From Actinoplanes sp. NBRC 103695 (GTDB lineage Bacteria; Actinomycetota; Actinomycetes; Mycobacteriales; Micromonosporaceae): DNA of 64,000 bases. Below, piece by piece: positions 16,627 through 24,549 of the stretch. The first letter of the stretch is position 1. Every line of letters begins with the position of its first letter. Under the pieces are notes generated by a model. That model worked only from the letters and a program-made list of their open reading frames with translations. It had not been told where the DNA came from and did no database searches. Location: assembly GCF_030269485.1 (NCBI RefSeq), contig NZ_BSTL01000034.1:30766-94765 (forward strand), in the 5' to 3' direction. The position numbers and the translations under genes were made by a program.

Positions 16627-18057
16627 ATGCCGTCACAAATACCACTTCGGGAAAGAAGTGGCCCGCGTCGGCGGGCGGTCCGGACGGCGCTCAGGGCTTC
16701 CGCGGCCGTAGCCATGACCGTCATCCTGCTGGTCTTCCACTCGAGTGCGGTCAAGGCCCTGGAAGCGCCGGTAGACCTGGGGACCGCCGGCGACTTCTCC
16801 GTGCTGGCCGGCGCTGAGCCCACCAATACCGGTTCGAGCTTCCTGGGTCAGGATCTCGGGAGGTACCCCGGAATCACTGCCGCGGGTTTCGGGACTGCCA
16901 CCGTCGTCGGCGAAAACCACCTTGGCGACGCGGTCGCCGCGCAGGCCCAGGACGACCTCACCGTCGCCTTCAACGACGCCGCCACCCGGACCCCCTTCAC
17001 CACCCTTCCCGCAGAACTCGGCGGCACCACGCTGAACCCGGGCGTCTACCGGATCGGAGCCGCACAACTGACCGGACCGTTGACGCTCAACGGCCAGGGC
17101 GACCCGCGGGCGGTGTTCATCCTCCAAATCGACTCCACGTTGACAACGGCAGCGAACAGCGGAGTCGTCCTCATCAACGGCGCGTCGGCCTGCAACGTGT
17201 TCTGGAAGATCGGGAGTTCGGCGACGGTGGGCGCGGGCACCACTCTCGTAGGCACCCTGATGGCTCAAGCGTCGATCACGATGAGCGCGAACGCTACTCT
17301 CCAGGGCCGCGCGCTGGCCCGTACCGCGGCCATCACCCTCGACACCAACATCATCACCGAGCCCGTGTGCGCCGCCGCACCCGGCCCGCCCGGTCCCCCT
17401 GGGCCATCTGGCGAGCCCGGCGCTCCAGGCGAGCCCGGCGCTCCTGGGCCATCTGGCGCTCCCGGCGCTCCCGGTGAGCCCGGCGCTCCTGGGCCATCTG
17501 GCGAGCCCGGTGAGCCCGGCGCCCCTGGCGCTCCCGGCGCCCCTGGTGAGCCCGGCGCCCCTGGCGCTCCCGGCGCTCCTGGTGAGCCCGGCGCCCCTGG
17601 CGCTCCCGGCGCTCCTGGTGAGCCCGGCGCTCCTGGGCCATCTGGCGAGCCCGGTGAGCCCGGCGCCCCCGGTGAGCCTGGTGCTCCTGGTGCTCCTGGT
17701 GCTCCTGGCGAGCCCGGCGCAGTCGGTGCCCCCGGCAGCCCTGGAGTCTCTGGCGTGCCTGGACCTACCGGTACCCCTGGTGCACCTGGTGCTTCTGGAG
17801 TTCAGGGCCGGCCTGGCGAGCCTGGCACAGCTGGCGTTCCCGGGCCTGTCCCCCTTGCCGCTCCCAGAGCGCCCGGCCAGCCCGAGGACCCTGATGCGCC
17901 TGGCCAGCCCGACAATCCCGACGAGTCCGGAAATCCTTCGTTCCTGCCGGTAACCGGTGACAGCCTGGCTCGTACCCTGACTGGCCTGGCAATTGTCATG
18001 GTCGCTATGGGCGGGCTTATTTTCTTCCTCGCCCGGCGTCGAGAGCGCCGATCCTGA
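16627..18057 (+). CDS. Sortase-anchored surface protein: DUF3494 (ice-binding-like) domain plus collagen-like stalk
   Basis: Start is uncertain; ATG 16627 gives 476 residues with an Arg-rich start and an export signal at about residues 19-43 (cleavage near VKALEA), while ATG 16579 adds 16 residues. A DUF3494 domain covers about 46-235 (APVDLGTAGDFSVLAG, TTLNPGVYRIGAAQLTGPLTLNGQ and ACNVFWKIGSSATVG are typical). Then come 52 unbroken Gly-X-Y triplets (about 253-408), a Pro/Asp-rich linker, and a cell-wall sorting signal: LPVTG (about 439-443), a hydrophobic helix and a final RRRERRS. DUF3494 domains are known in ice-binding proteins and also in adhesins. A wall-attached adhesin on a collagen-like rod is the best reading. 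Confidence 0.82.
   Translation: MPSQIPLRERSGPRRRAVRTALRASAAVAMTVILLVFHSSAVKALEAPVDLGTAGDFSVLAGAEPTNTGSSFLGQDLGRYPGITAAGFGTATVVGENHLGDAVAAQAQDDLTVAFNDAATRTPFTTLPAELGGTTLNPGVYRIGAAQLTGPLTLNGQGDPRAVFILQIDSTLTTAANSGVVLINGASACNVFWKIGSSATVGAGTTLVGTLMAQASITMSANATLQGRALARTAAITLDTNIITEPVCAAAPGPPGPPGPSGEPGAPGEPGAPGPSGAPGAPGEPGAPGPSGEPGEPGAPGAPGAPGEPGAPGAPGAPGEPGAPGAPGAPGEPGAPGPSGEPGEPGAPGEPGAPGAPGAPGEPGAVGAPGSPGVSGVPGPTGTPGAPGASGVQGRPGEPGTAGVPGPVPLAAPRAPGQPEDPDAPGQPDNPDESGNPSFLPVTGDSLARTLTGLAIVMVAMGGLIFFLARRRERRS
17383..17850 (+). repeat. Collagen-like Gly-X-Y tract, 52 triplets
   Basis: All 52 triplets begin with Gly. Dominant triplets are GAP, GEP and GPS, with 9-12-codon blocks repeated nearly exactly at DNA level in the first two thirds and a more diverse last third (GVS, GPT, GVQ, GRP). 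There is one Arg and no Lys, so the rod is strongly acidic. Such tracts change length by slippage. Confidence 0.92.
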
Positions 18058-18079
18058 ACGGCCAGCGGCCCAGCCTGTG

Positions 18080-18300
18080 TACCAGCCGTTGCAGGTTTCC
18101 GGGCCCGGCGACCAGGTCAAGCCCGACCGCCTCGACATCGGTGGCGAGCAGGGCCGGCAGGGCGTCGCCGAGCTCGCCGATTAGGTGGCGACGAAGATCT
18201 TCGGCCGTTTCGCCGCCGACGTGAGCCGGGTGTAGGCGCGGCGCAGCCCGTCGATCTCGGCCGTGAGGACGGTGTCGGTATCCTCGAACGCCTGGACGCC
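18080..18300 (-). pseudogene. metE: Decayed fragment of cobalamin-independent methionine synthase
   Basis: Read leftward, one frame gives LRRAYTRLTSAAKRPKIFVA then T and a stop. A second frame immediately continues GELGDALPALLATDVEAVGL then DLVAGPGNLQRL. Together these match the MetE N-terminal domain, where the intact protein would read ATYFGELGDAL across the junction. About one base is missing near 18180. Neither the rest of MetE nor its zinc-binding catalytic domain is present. The piece lies just downstream of nrdB on the same strand. Confidence 0.7.
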
Positions 18301-18543
18301 AACCGCCGGGAGACGGGCGCGTCCGGCCCGCGCCACCCGCCCGCAGCAGCAGCTGAAGGACGCGGGGGCTCAGCTGTCCCGGATCGAGGAGATCCTGGCG
18401 GGAACCGGCCCCGACGCGTGCACGTGCAGGCAGGTGGCCGCGGTCCTGGACTCCTCTACCGGGACTGGAGGGCGGCCCACCAAGACTGGTCAGGGGTTCT
18501 CTGCCGGCGCCATGGGAAGCCTGACGCCGGCCGAGACTCACGA

Positions 18544-19548
18544 TCAGAAGTCGTCGTCGAAGCTGACCGAGCCGGTCACGCCCATCTGGTAGGCGGAGAC
18601 GCGACGCTCGAAGAAGTTGGACAGCTCCTGGACGTCCTGCAATTCCATGAAGGCGAACGGGTTCTTGCTGCCGTAGAGCGGCTCGATGCCGAGGACGCCG
18701 AGGCGGCGGTCGGCCACGTGCTGGAGGTATTCGCGCATGTCGGACAGGGACATGCCCGAGACGCCCTGTTCGAGCAGGTCGGCGGCGAACTGGACCTCGC
18801 ATTCGACGGCGTCGGCGAGCATGTCCTTGACCTGCTGTTCCATCTCGGCGTCGAAGAGGTCCGGCTCTTCGGCGCGGACCGTGTCGACGACGTCGAAGGC
18901 GAAGGCCATGTGCATCGACTCGTCGCGGAACACCCAGTTGGTGCCCGAGGCGAGCCCGTTGAGCAGGCCGCGGGAGCGCAGGAAGTACACGTAGGCGAAG
19001 GCGCCGTAGAAGAACAGGCCCTCGATGCAGGCGGCGAAGCAGATCAGGTTGAGCAGGAACGCTCGCCGGTCGTCGCGGGTCTGCAGCGTCCGCAGCTCGT
19101 AGATCGAGTCGATCCACTTGAAGCAGAACTCGGCCTTGCGGGCGATCGACGGGATGTTCTCCACCGCGGCGAACGCCTCGAAGCGCTCCTTCTCGTCGGG
19201 GACGTAGCTGTCCAGGAGGTTCAGGTAGAACTGGACGTGCACGGCCTCCTCGAAGAGCTGCCGGGACAGGTAGAGCCGGCCCTCCGGGGAGTTGACGTGC
19301 TGATAGAGGTTGAGCACCAGGTTGTTGGCCACGATGGTGTCGCCGGTGGCGAAGAAGGCGACCAGCCGGGAGACCAGGTGCTGCTCGGCCGGCGAGAGTT
19401 TGGCCAGGTCGGCGAGGTCGGAGTGCAGGTCGACCTCCTCGACCGTCCAGGTGTTCTTGATGGCGTCCTTGAACCGGTCGAAGAAGCGCGGGTAGCGCAT
19501 GGGACGCAGGGTCAGATCCATGCCGGGATCGAGCAGGTTCACTGGCAC
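18544..19548 (-). CDS. nrdB: Class Ia ribonucleotide reductase small (radical-generating) subunit
   Basis: A 334-residue ferritin-like protein. Its di-iron ligands appear in order: ATGDTIVANN region (helix before the first ligands), EEAVHVQFY (about 100-108; the Tyr fits the radical Tyr one turn from the metal-binding His), FAACIEGLFFYGAF (second Glu) and DESMHMAFAF (Glu and His). The C-terminus SVSFDDDF is the acidic tail that docks into the large subunit. It makes the tyrosyl radical that NrdA uses to reduce ribonucleotides. It overlaps the nrdA end by 10 bp, so the two are co-transcribed and coupled. No nrdS-like third gene is seen downstream, where a metE remnant lies instead. Confidence 0.92.
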   Translation of the reverse strand: MPVNLLDPGMDLTLRPMRYPRFFDRFKDAIKNTWTVEEVDLHSDLADLAKLSPAEQHLVSRLVAFFATGDTIVANNLVLNLYQHVNSPEGRLYLSRQLFEEAVHVQFYLNLLDSYVPDEKERFEAFAAVENIPSIARKAEFCFKWIDSIYELRTLQTRDDRRAFLLNLICFAACIEGLFFYGAFAYVYFLRSRGLLNGLASGTNWVFRDESMHMAFAFDVVDTVRAEEPDLFDAEMEQQVKDMLADAVECEVQFAADLLEQGVSGMSLSDMREYLQHVADRRLGVLGIEPLYGSKNPFAFMELQDVQELSNFFERRVSAYQMGVTGSVSFDDDF

Positions 19549-21887
19549 GCCTCACAGGACTCGGGGTTCTCCACGGAACAGGCCACGGCGTCGACCGGAG
19601 CGATCGACACGGTTGCCTGCTGAATGCGCGTCGCGGGACGCGAGCGCAGGTAATAGGTGGTCTTCAGCCCGGCCTTCCAGGCGAAGAGGTACATCGACGA
19701 GAGCTTGCCGATGGTCGGCGAGCTGAGGAACAGGTTCAGCGACTGCGACTGGTCGATGTAGGGCTGCCGTGCGGCGGCGAGCTCGATCAGCGCCTTCTGC
19801 GGCAGCTCCCACGCGGTGCGGAACAGCTCGCGGACCTCGGCGGGCAGGTCGGTGAGCCCCTGCACGGATCCCTCGGCGCGCCTGATCTGCTCGCGGACGG
19901 GTGTGGTCCAGAGGCCGCGCGCCTTCAGCTCGCGTACCAGATAGGTGTTGATCTGAAGGAACTCGCCGGACATCGTCTCGCGCTTGAACAGGTTGGACAC
20001 CTGCGGCTCGATGCACTCGTAGCAGCCGGCGATCGAGGCGATGGTCGCCGTCGGCGCGATCGCGATCAGCAGTGAGTTACGCAGGCCGTGCTCGGCGATG
20101 CGCGTCTTGACCGCCGTCCACCGCTCGGTCTGGGTCGCCTCGGCGGCCCACAGCTCGTGGTGCAGGTCGCCCTTCGCGGCCCGGGTCTCGTCGTAGGCCG
20201 GGTGCGGGCCGGACTGCTCGGCCAGCGCCGTCGAGGACTCCAGTGCGGTCAGGAAGATCTCTTCCTGTACGCGGGTGGACAGCTCCTTCGCCTCGACGGA
20301 GTCGAACGGCAGCCGCAGCGTGAAGAACGCGTCCTGCAGGCCCATCAGACCGAGGCCGACGGGACGCCAGCGCGGGTTCGACTTGGCCGCCTGCACGCTG
20401 GGGTAGTAGTTGATGTCGATCACGCGGTCGAGGAAGGTCACCGCCGTGCGGACCGTGGCGCGCAGCTTCGCCCAGTCGACGCCGTCGGCGGTGGTGTGGG
20501 CGCCGAGGTTGATCGAGCCGAGGTTGCACACGGCCGTCTCGTCGTCGCTGTTCACCTCGAGGATCTCGGTGCACAGATTCGACAGGTGGATGGTGTTGCC
20601 CGGTGCGCCGGTCTGGTTCGACAGGCTGTTCGAGCGGTCCTTGAAGGTCATCCAGCCGTTGCCGGTCTGGGCCAGGGTGCGCATCATCCGGCCGTACAGA
20701 TCACGGGCCTTGACCTTTTTAACAGCCTTCTTCTCCGCCGTACGGTACGCCTCGTCGAATTCGTCCCCGAACAGATCGGGCAGCTCCGGGGCGTCGCTGG
20801 GGTCGATCAGGGACCACTCGCTGTCGGCCTCGACGCGGCGCATGAACTCGTCGGGGATCCAGTTGGCCAGGTTCAGGTTGTGCGTGCGGCGGGAGTCCTC
20901 GCCGGTGTTGTCGCGCAGCTCCAGGAACTCCTCGATGTCGGGGTGCCACGGCTCCAGGTAGACGCATGCGGCACCCTTGCGCCGGCCGCCCTGGTTGACC
21001 GCCGCCACGCCCGCGTCGAGGGTCTTCAAGAACGGGACGATGCCGTTCGACTTGCCGTTGGTGCCGCGGATGAGCGCGTTGCGGCCGCGGACGCGGGACC
21101 AGGAGATGCCGATGCCGCCGGAGAACTTGGAGAGCTTGGCGACCTGGTGGTAACGCTCGTAGATCGAGTCGAGCTCGTCCCTGGGGGAGTCCACCAGGAA
21201 GCACGACGACATCTGCGTGTGCGAGGTGCCCGAATTGAACAGCGTGGGGGAACTGGGCAGATAGGCCAGGCTGGACATCAGGCGGTAGAAGCCGATCGCC
21301 TCGGCCGGCGTCTGCGACAGGCCACACGCGACGCGCAGCAGCCAGTACTGCGGTGTCTCCACGACCTCGCGGGTCTCGGGGTGGCGCAGCAGGTAGCGGT
21401 CGGCCACCGTACGCAGGCCGAAGTACTCGAACCGCAGGTCACCGCCGTTGTCCACGGCGTCGTCCAGCTTGCGGGCGTTGAGCGTGACGAAGGCGAGCGT
21501 CTTGTCGCTGATCAGTCCCTGCTGGTGGGCGTACCGGATCGACTGGGAGAAGCTCGCGACGCCCTGGCCACGAACCTCCTTCTCGACGTACGCGGCCAGC
21601 AGGCGCGCCGCCAGCCTGGAGTACTGCGGTTCCTCGCCGATCAGCTCGGCCGACGTCTGGATCGACAGCTTGTCCAGTTCGGCGGTCGTCGCTCCGTCGT
21701 ACAGGCCGCTGATCGTCTTGGTGGCGACCCGCAGCGGGTCCACCTCGTCCAGGTCGGCGACCCACCGCTCGACCGCCTTGACGATCTTGTTGACGTCCAC
21801 CGTCTCCAGGTCGCCGTTGCGCTTGCGGACCTGCATCCCGTGCCGCCTCTGCTCCGGCACCGCGGTCTCGTCCTGAGTGATCGTCAT
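19539..21887 (-). CDS. nrdA: Class Ia ribonucleoside-diphosphate reductase large (catalytic) subunit
   Basis: Start ATG 21887 (MTITQDE) follows GAGGGGGG and gives 782 residues; longer readings run into the riboswitch leader. An N-terminal ATP-cone (about 18-110, VRKRNGDLETVDVNKIVKAV) provides dATP/ATP control. The barrel carries the active-site NLCTEI segment (Asn-Cys-Glu of the catalytic loop, about 440), SSCFLVDSP (a redox Cys, about 225) and LGSINLGAH. The tail ENPESCEACQ holds the C-x-x-C shuttle that takes electrons from thioredoxin or glutaredoxin. It forms the active enzyme with NrdB for dNTP synthesis. Expression is controlled by tandem NrdR boxes and a cobalamin riboswitch upstream. 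Confidence 0.93.
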   Translation of the reverse strand: MTITQDETAVPEQRRHGMQVRKRNGDLETVDVNKIVKAVERWVADLDEVDPLRVATKTISGLYDGATTAELDKLSIQTSAELIGEEPQYSRLAARLLAAYVEKEVRGQGVASFSQSIRYAHQQGLISDKTLAFVTLNARKLDDAVDNGGDLRFEYFGLRTVADRYLLRHPETREVVETPQYWLLRVACGLSQTPAEAIGFYRLMSSLAYLPSSPTLFNSGTSHTQMSSCFLVDSPRDELDSIYERYHQVAKLSKFSGGIGISWSRVRGRNALIRGTNGKSNGIVPFLKTLDAGVAAVNQGGRRKGAACVYLEPWHPDIEEFLELRDNTGEDSRRTHNLNLANWIPDEFMRRVEADSEWSLIDPSDAPELPDLFGDEFDEAYRTAEKKAVKKVKARDLYGRMMRTLAQTGNGWMTFKDRSNSLSNQTGAPGNTIHLSNLCTEILEVNSDDETAVCNLGSINLGAHTTADGVDWAKLRATVRTAVTFLDRVIDINYYPSVQAAKSNPRWRPVGLGLMGLQDAFFTLRLPFDSVEAKELSTRVQEEIFLTALESSTALAEQSGPHPAYDETRAAKGDLHHELWAAEATQTERWTAVKTRIAEHGLRNSLLIAIAPTATIASIAGCYECIEPQVSNLFKRETMSGEFLQINTYLVRELKARGLWTTPVREQIRRAEGSVQGLTDLPAEVRELFRTAWELPQKALIELAAARQPYIDQSQSLNLFLSSPTIGKLSSMYLFAWKAGLKTTYYLRSRPATRIQQATVSIAPVDAVACSVENPESCEACQ

Positions 21888-22005
21888 CGTCCCCCCTCGT
21901 CCAGCCCAACCCCAAGGCCGTCGGACGCGCAGGAGGACGCCGCCGGGGTTCCCCCGCGCATGGCGGCCCGGCTGATGGCGTCGGCCGTCCCACGCGGCCT
22001 TCGAC

Positions 22006-22028
22006 CGCCGCACACGACGTGTGCGGCG
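22006..22028 (-). promoter_or_regulatory. Hairpin directly after the cobalamin aptamer (likely expression platform)
   Basis: CGCCGCACAC (22006-22015), loop GAC, and GTGTGCGGCG (22019-22028) form a perfect 10-bp stem. On the transcribed strand it begins one base after the aptamer's last conserved GCCAGC, so folding of one can compete with the other. It lacks a U-tract. It is the best candidate for the switch's terminator or anti-antiterminator stem. Confidence 0.6.
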
Positions 22029-22029
22029 C

Positions 22030-22195
22030 GCTGGCAGGTCTTCGGACTCGCGGGCGTCGTGCTCGTTCCTACTGACCGTCGCTTCCCAGGCCGGACCGGC
22101 CCAGTGCTTGATGACGGCGTTCGTTCCTGCTCACCGCTGCGGGGCAGTCCCGGACTCACACCGGGTTCCCTGTTGCCTCGACCCTCCGGAAAGGA
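22030..22195 (-). promoter_or_regulatory. Cobalamin (adenosylcobalamin) riboswitch upstream of nrdAB
   Basis: On the minus strand the order is GAGGCAACAGGGAA, CCGGTGTGAGTCCGGGACTG, CCCCGCAGCGGTGA, a variable region, then GCGAGTCCGAAGACCTGCC. These are the conserved boxes of the B12 aptamer. In Streptomyces a B12 riboswitch is known to shut off class Ia nrdABS when coenzyme B12 allows the class II enzyme to work; the same logic is inferred here. About 140 nt separate it from the nrdA start. Confidence 0.92.
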
Positions 22196-22216
22196 AGATC
22201 GAACCAGCTGCGAGAG

Positions 22217-22264
22217 ACACCATATCTGGGTACGCCCAGGAATGTGCAACACCAGATGGTGTGT
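22217..22264. promoter_or_regulatory. Tandem NrdR boxes in the nrdAB promoter
   Basis: Box 1 is ACACCATATCTGGGTA (22217-22232); box 2 is ACACCAGATGGTGTGT (22249-22264), a near-perfect palindrome. Both fit the 16-bp NrdR pattern ACAC...GTGT, and they start 32 bp apart, the known three-turn spacing. They lie just upstream of the riboswitch, where the promoter should be. Confidence 0.75.
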
Positions 22265-22367
22265 CGGCGTGTCGCGCCCACCTATCGCCCTCCACGACAT
22301 CGCCCACCTGAACAGACCGGCTCTGCCCGGCCGGCCTGACCGCCGACGCTCCTCAGCTAGGCTCTCC

Positions 22368-22399
22368 GATCAGCCGCGCTTACCCAGACGCGGCTGATC
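22368..22399. terminator. Hairpin terminator downstream of the mutarotase gene
   Basis: GATCAGCCGCG (22368-22378) and CGCGGCTGATC (22389-22399) form a perfect 11-bp stem with a 10-base loop. It lies about 90 bases past the leftward mutarotase gene and upstream of the nrdAB promoter, so it insulates the two units. Confidence 0.7.
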
Positions 22400-22489
22400 C
22401 GTATCCAAGACCAAGACTCGGGGTGCTGGGACAGCTACACGAGCGCGGGGCCCTGTATACGAGTCCTGCTGGGCCCACTGACCTGAGGA

Positions 22490-23578
22490 TCAATCACTTT
22501 TCACGGGACGGAATCCCGTTTCCATGACGGAATCCACGGTGGTGAACTCCAGTCTTTGGTGGTTGCGATAGGGCTGCCCGGGGCGTGCGTCGGCCGGTGG
22601 GAAGTGGGCCTGGTTCGGCGCGTCGGGGAAGGTCTGGGTCTCGACGGTGAAGCCGGCGAAGGCGGGATAGGTATCGGCCGGGGATTTGCCGGAGACTCCG
22701 GCCAGGTATCCGCCGGTGTAGAGCTGGACGCCGGGCTGGTTGGTCGACATGGTGAGACGCCGTCCTGAGGCCGGGTTGGTGACGGTGAGGACCTCCCGCA
22801 TTCCGGAGCCGTCGAGGACCCAGTTGTGGTCGTATCCGCTGCCCGATTCGGTATTCCGGCCGGCGCCGGTTCCGCCCACGCCGGCGATGTTCTTGCCGAT
22901 CGGGGTGGGGGTGCGGAAGTCGAACGGTGTGCCGGCCACCGCGCGGATCTCGCCGGTCGGGAGCAGATCGTCGGTGACAGGCGTGTAGTGGCTGCCGTTC
23001 ACCTGCAGCACGTGGTCGAGGACCGTGCCGGAGTCGTGACCGCCGAGGTTGAAGTAGGCGTGGTTGACGATGTTGGCGATCGTCGGCGCGTCGGTGGTGG
23101 CCTCGATGAGGATGTCCAGGGCGGCCGGCTCGATTCGGTAGGTGACCCGCGTGGTCAGGGTGCCGGGGTAGCCCTCCTCGCCGGCCGGGGAGATACGCCA
23201 GAAGGTGACCGCGTGACCGTCCGGGTCGAGTTCGGTGCTCCAGACCTTGCGGTCGAATCCGCTGGCGCCGCCGTGCAGGTGGTTGGCGCCCTCGTTGACG
23301 GACAGCTGGACGGGCCGGCCGTCGATCCGGGTCCGTCCGTCGCGGATGCGGTTGGCGTACCGGCCGACCGTGGCGCCCATGTAGTTGTCGTCGGTGGCGA
23401 TGGTCTCCCAGCCGGGGCGCTGCAGGACGACGTCGGCGGTCCGGCCGTCGCGGTCCGGGACATGCAGTTCGAGCAGGCGGGCGCCGAGGTCGGTGAGCTT
23501 GGCCATGACGGCGCCGTTGGTCAGCGTGATGACCCGGATCTCGATGCCGTGCAGGGTCTCGGTCTTGATGTCGGTCAT
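22490..23578 (-). CDS. galM: Aldose 1-epimerase (galactose mutarotase family)
   Basis: A 362-residue protein with the GalM beta-sandwich motifs: YMGATVGRYANRI (about 65-77), NEGANHLHGG (about 94-103, the sugar-binding His), NIVNHAYFNLGGH (about 163-175, catalytic His) and a C-terminal GFTVETQTFPDAPN with the catalytic-base Glu. It interconverts alpha and beta anomers of an aldose before oxidation or phosphorylation. It is the last gene of a leftward operon with kdgK-like, eda-like, dehydrogenase and IclR genes, 26 bp from the kinase stop. The anomer-equilibrating step fits a dehydrogenase-based aldose pathway. Confidence 0.88.
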   Translation of the reverse strand: MTDIKTETLHGIEIRVITLTNGAVMAKLTDLGARLLELHVPDRDGRTADVVLQRPGWETIATDDNYMGATVGRYANRIRDGRTRIDGRPVQLSVNEGANHLHGGASGFDRKVWSTELDPDGHAVTFWRISPAGEEGYPGTLTTRVTYRIEPAALDILIEATTDAPTIANIVNHAYFNLGGHDSGTVLDHVLQVNGSHYTPVTDDLLPTGEIRAVAGTPFDFRTPTPIGKNIAGVGGTGAGRNTESGSGYDHNWVLDGSGMREVLTVTNPASGRRLTMSTNQPGVQLYTGGYLAGVSGKSPADTYPAFAGFTVETQTFPDAPNQAHFPPADARPGQPYRNHQRLEFTTVDSVMETGFRPVKSD

Positions 23579-23604
23579 TGTTCCTCTTCTCGGTACGGTT
23601 CCGG

Positions 23605-24549
23605 TCAGCGAGTCACGCCGGTCAGAGCGGCGGCGGTCATCTCGTGCCGCATCGGCAGTCCCTCCCAGTCGCCGGAGGTGCCGACGGTGCGGGCGGCGCA
23701 GAAGGTGCCCTGCGCGAGCCGCTCGGCGAGAGGCCGGCCCTCGGCGCGCGCGGCGAGATATCCCGCGACGAAGCTGTCACCGGCGCCGATGACGTCGGCC
23801 ACGGTGACGTCCGGAGCGGCCGTGGCGGCGGTGGTCCCGTCGGCCAGGGCGGCGAACGCCCCGTCGCGGCCGCGTTTGACGACGACCTCGCCGGGGCCGC
23901 GGGCGAGCACGGCGGCGGCCGCTTCCGGGTCGGCCGGGAGCCCCAGCACGGCGAGTTCGTCGTCGCCGACGAAGACGACGGTGCTGCGCTCCAGGATCGT
24001 CCGCAGCACGCCGGGAACCGTTGCGCTGCGGGCCAGGCCGTGGCGGTGGTTGACGTCGAAGGACACCTCGATGCCGGCGCGGTGTGCCCGTTCGATGGCC
24101 CGCCGGACGGCCTGCTCGGCGTCGCTGCTCAGGGCCGGCGTGATGCCGGTGAGGTGGACCAGGTCGACGGTCGGCAGCGCGTCGAAGGCGAAGTCGACGT
24201 GCGCGGGCCGCACGGCGCTGCCGGCGCTGCCGTCTCGGTAGTAGGTCACCACGGTCCGGTCGGCGGTGCGCAGGTCGCGGAGCATGAATCCGGTCGGTCG
24301 GCCGGCGACGGTGTGCAGGTGCTGCACCTCGACTCGTTCGCCGGCGAGGTCCCGCAGGACGCGCCGGCCGAGGGCGTCGTCGCCGACGCAGCCGACGTAG
24401 CTGACCCGGTGCCCCAGGCGGCTGACGCCGATGGCGACGGTGGCCTCCGCGCCGGCGGTACTCAGGCGCAGTTCGGCCGCGGTCCGCAGCGGGTTTCCCG
24501 GGCGGGTGGCGCCGACGCCGAGCGTCTCGCCGATGGTCAGGAGGTGCAC
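23605..24549 (-). CDS. kdgK: PfkB-family sugar kinase, 2-keto-3-deoxygluconate kinase-like
   Basis: A 314-residue ribokinase-fold protein. The N-terminus has LLTIGETL and AGAEATVAIGVSRLG (substrate lid and glycine motif); the C-terminal signature VADVIGAGDSFVAGYLAAR (about 252-270) carries the catalytic Asp and anion hole. It uses ATP to phosphorylate a sugar or sugar acid. Its stop lies downstream of, and its start overlaps by 13 bp, the adjacent KDPG-type aldolase gene, so 2-keto-3-deoxygluconate (or galactonate) phosphorylation followed by aldol cleavage is the natural assignment. Substrate specificity is inferred from context. Confidence 0.8.
   Translation of the reverse strand: MHLLTIGETLGVGATRPGNPLRTAAELRLSTAGAEATVAIGVSRLGHRVSYVGCVGDDALGRRVLRDLAGERVEVQHLHTVAGRPTGFMLRDLRTADRTVVTYYRDGSAGSAVRPAHVDFAFDALPTVDLVHLTGITPALSSDAEQAVRRAIERAHRAGIEVSFDVNHRHGLARSATVPGVLRTILERSTVVFVGDDELAVLGLPADPEAAAAVLARGPGEVVVKRGRDGAFAALADGTTAATAAPDVTVADVIGAGDSFVAGYLAARAEGRPLAERLAQGTFCAARTVGTSGDWEGLPMRHEMTAAALTGVTR

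Noticed and set aside
16160..16711. A 183-codon frame upstream of the surface protein
   Set aside because: No ribosome site, no recognisable domain, and it overlaps the start of the surface protein gene in another frame.
17383..17850. Periodic repeat tract considered as a CRISPR array
   Set aside because: The repeats are codon-phased Gly-X-Y units within an open reading frame, with no spacers.
18263..18592. A 109-codon plus-strand frame between the metE remnant and nrdB
   Set aside because: It overlaps both the remnant and the nrdB 3' end on the opposite strand; the middle looks coding-like, but no family or start site supports it.
20088..22397. A 769-codon open frame on the plus strand opposite nrdA
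   Set aside because: It is antisense to a fully conserved nrdA and the riboswitch, is rich in Arg/Gly/Val/Leu as expected of a GC-rich shadow frame, and has no family motif.
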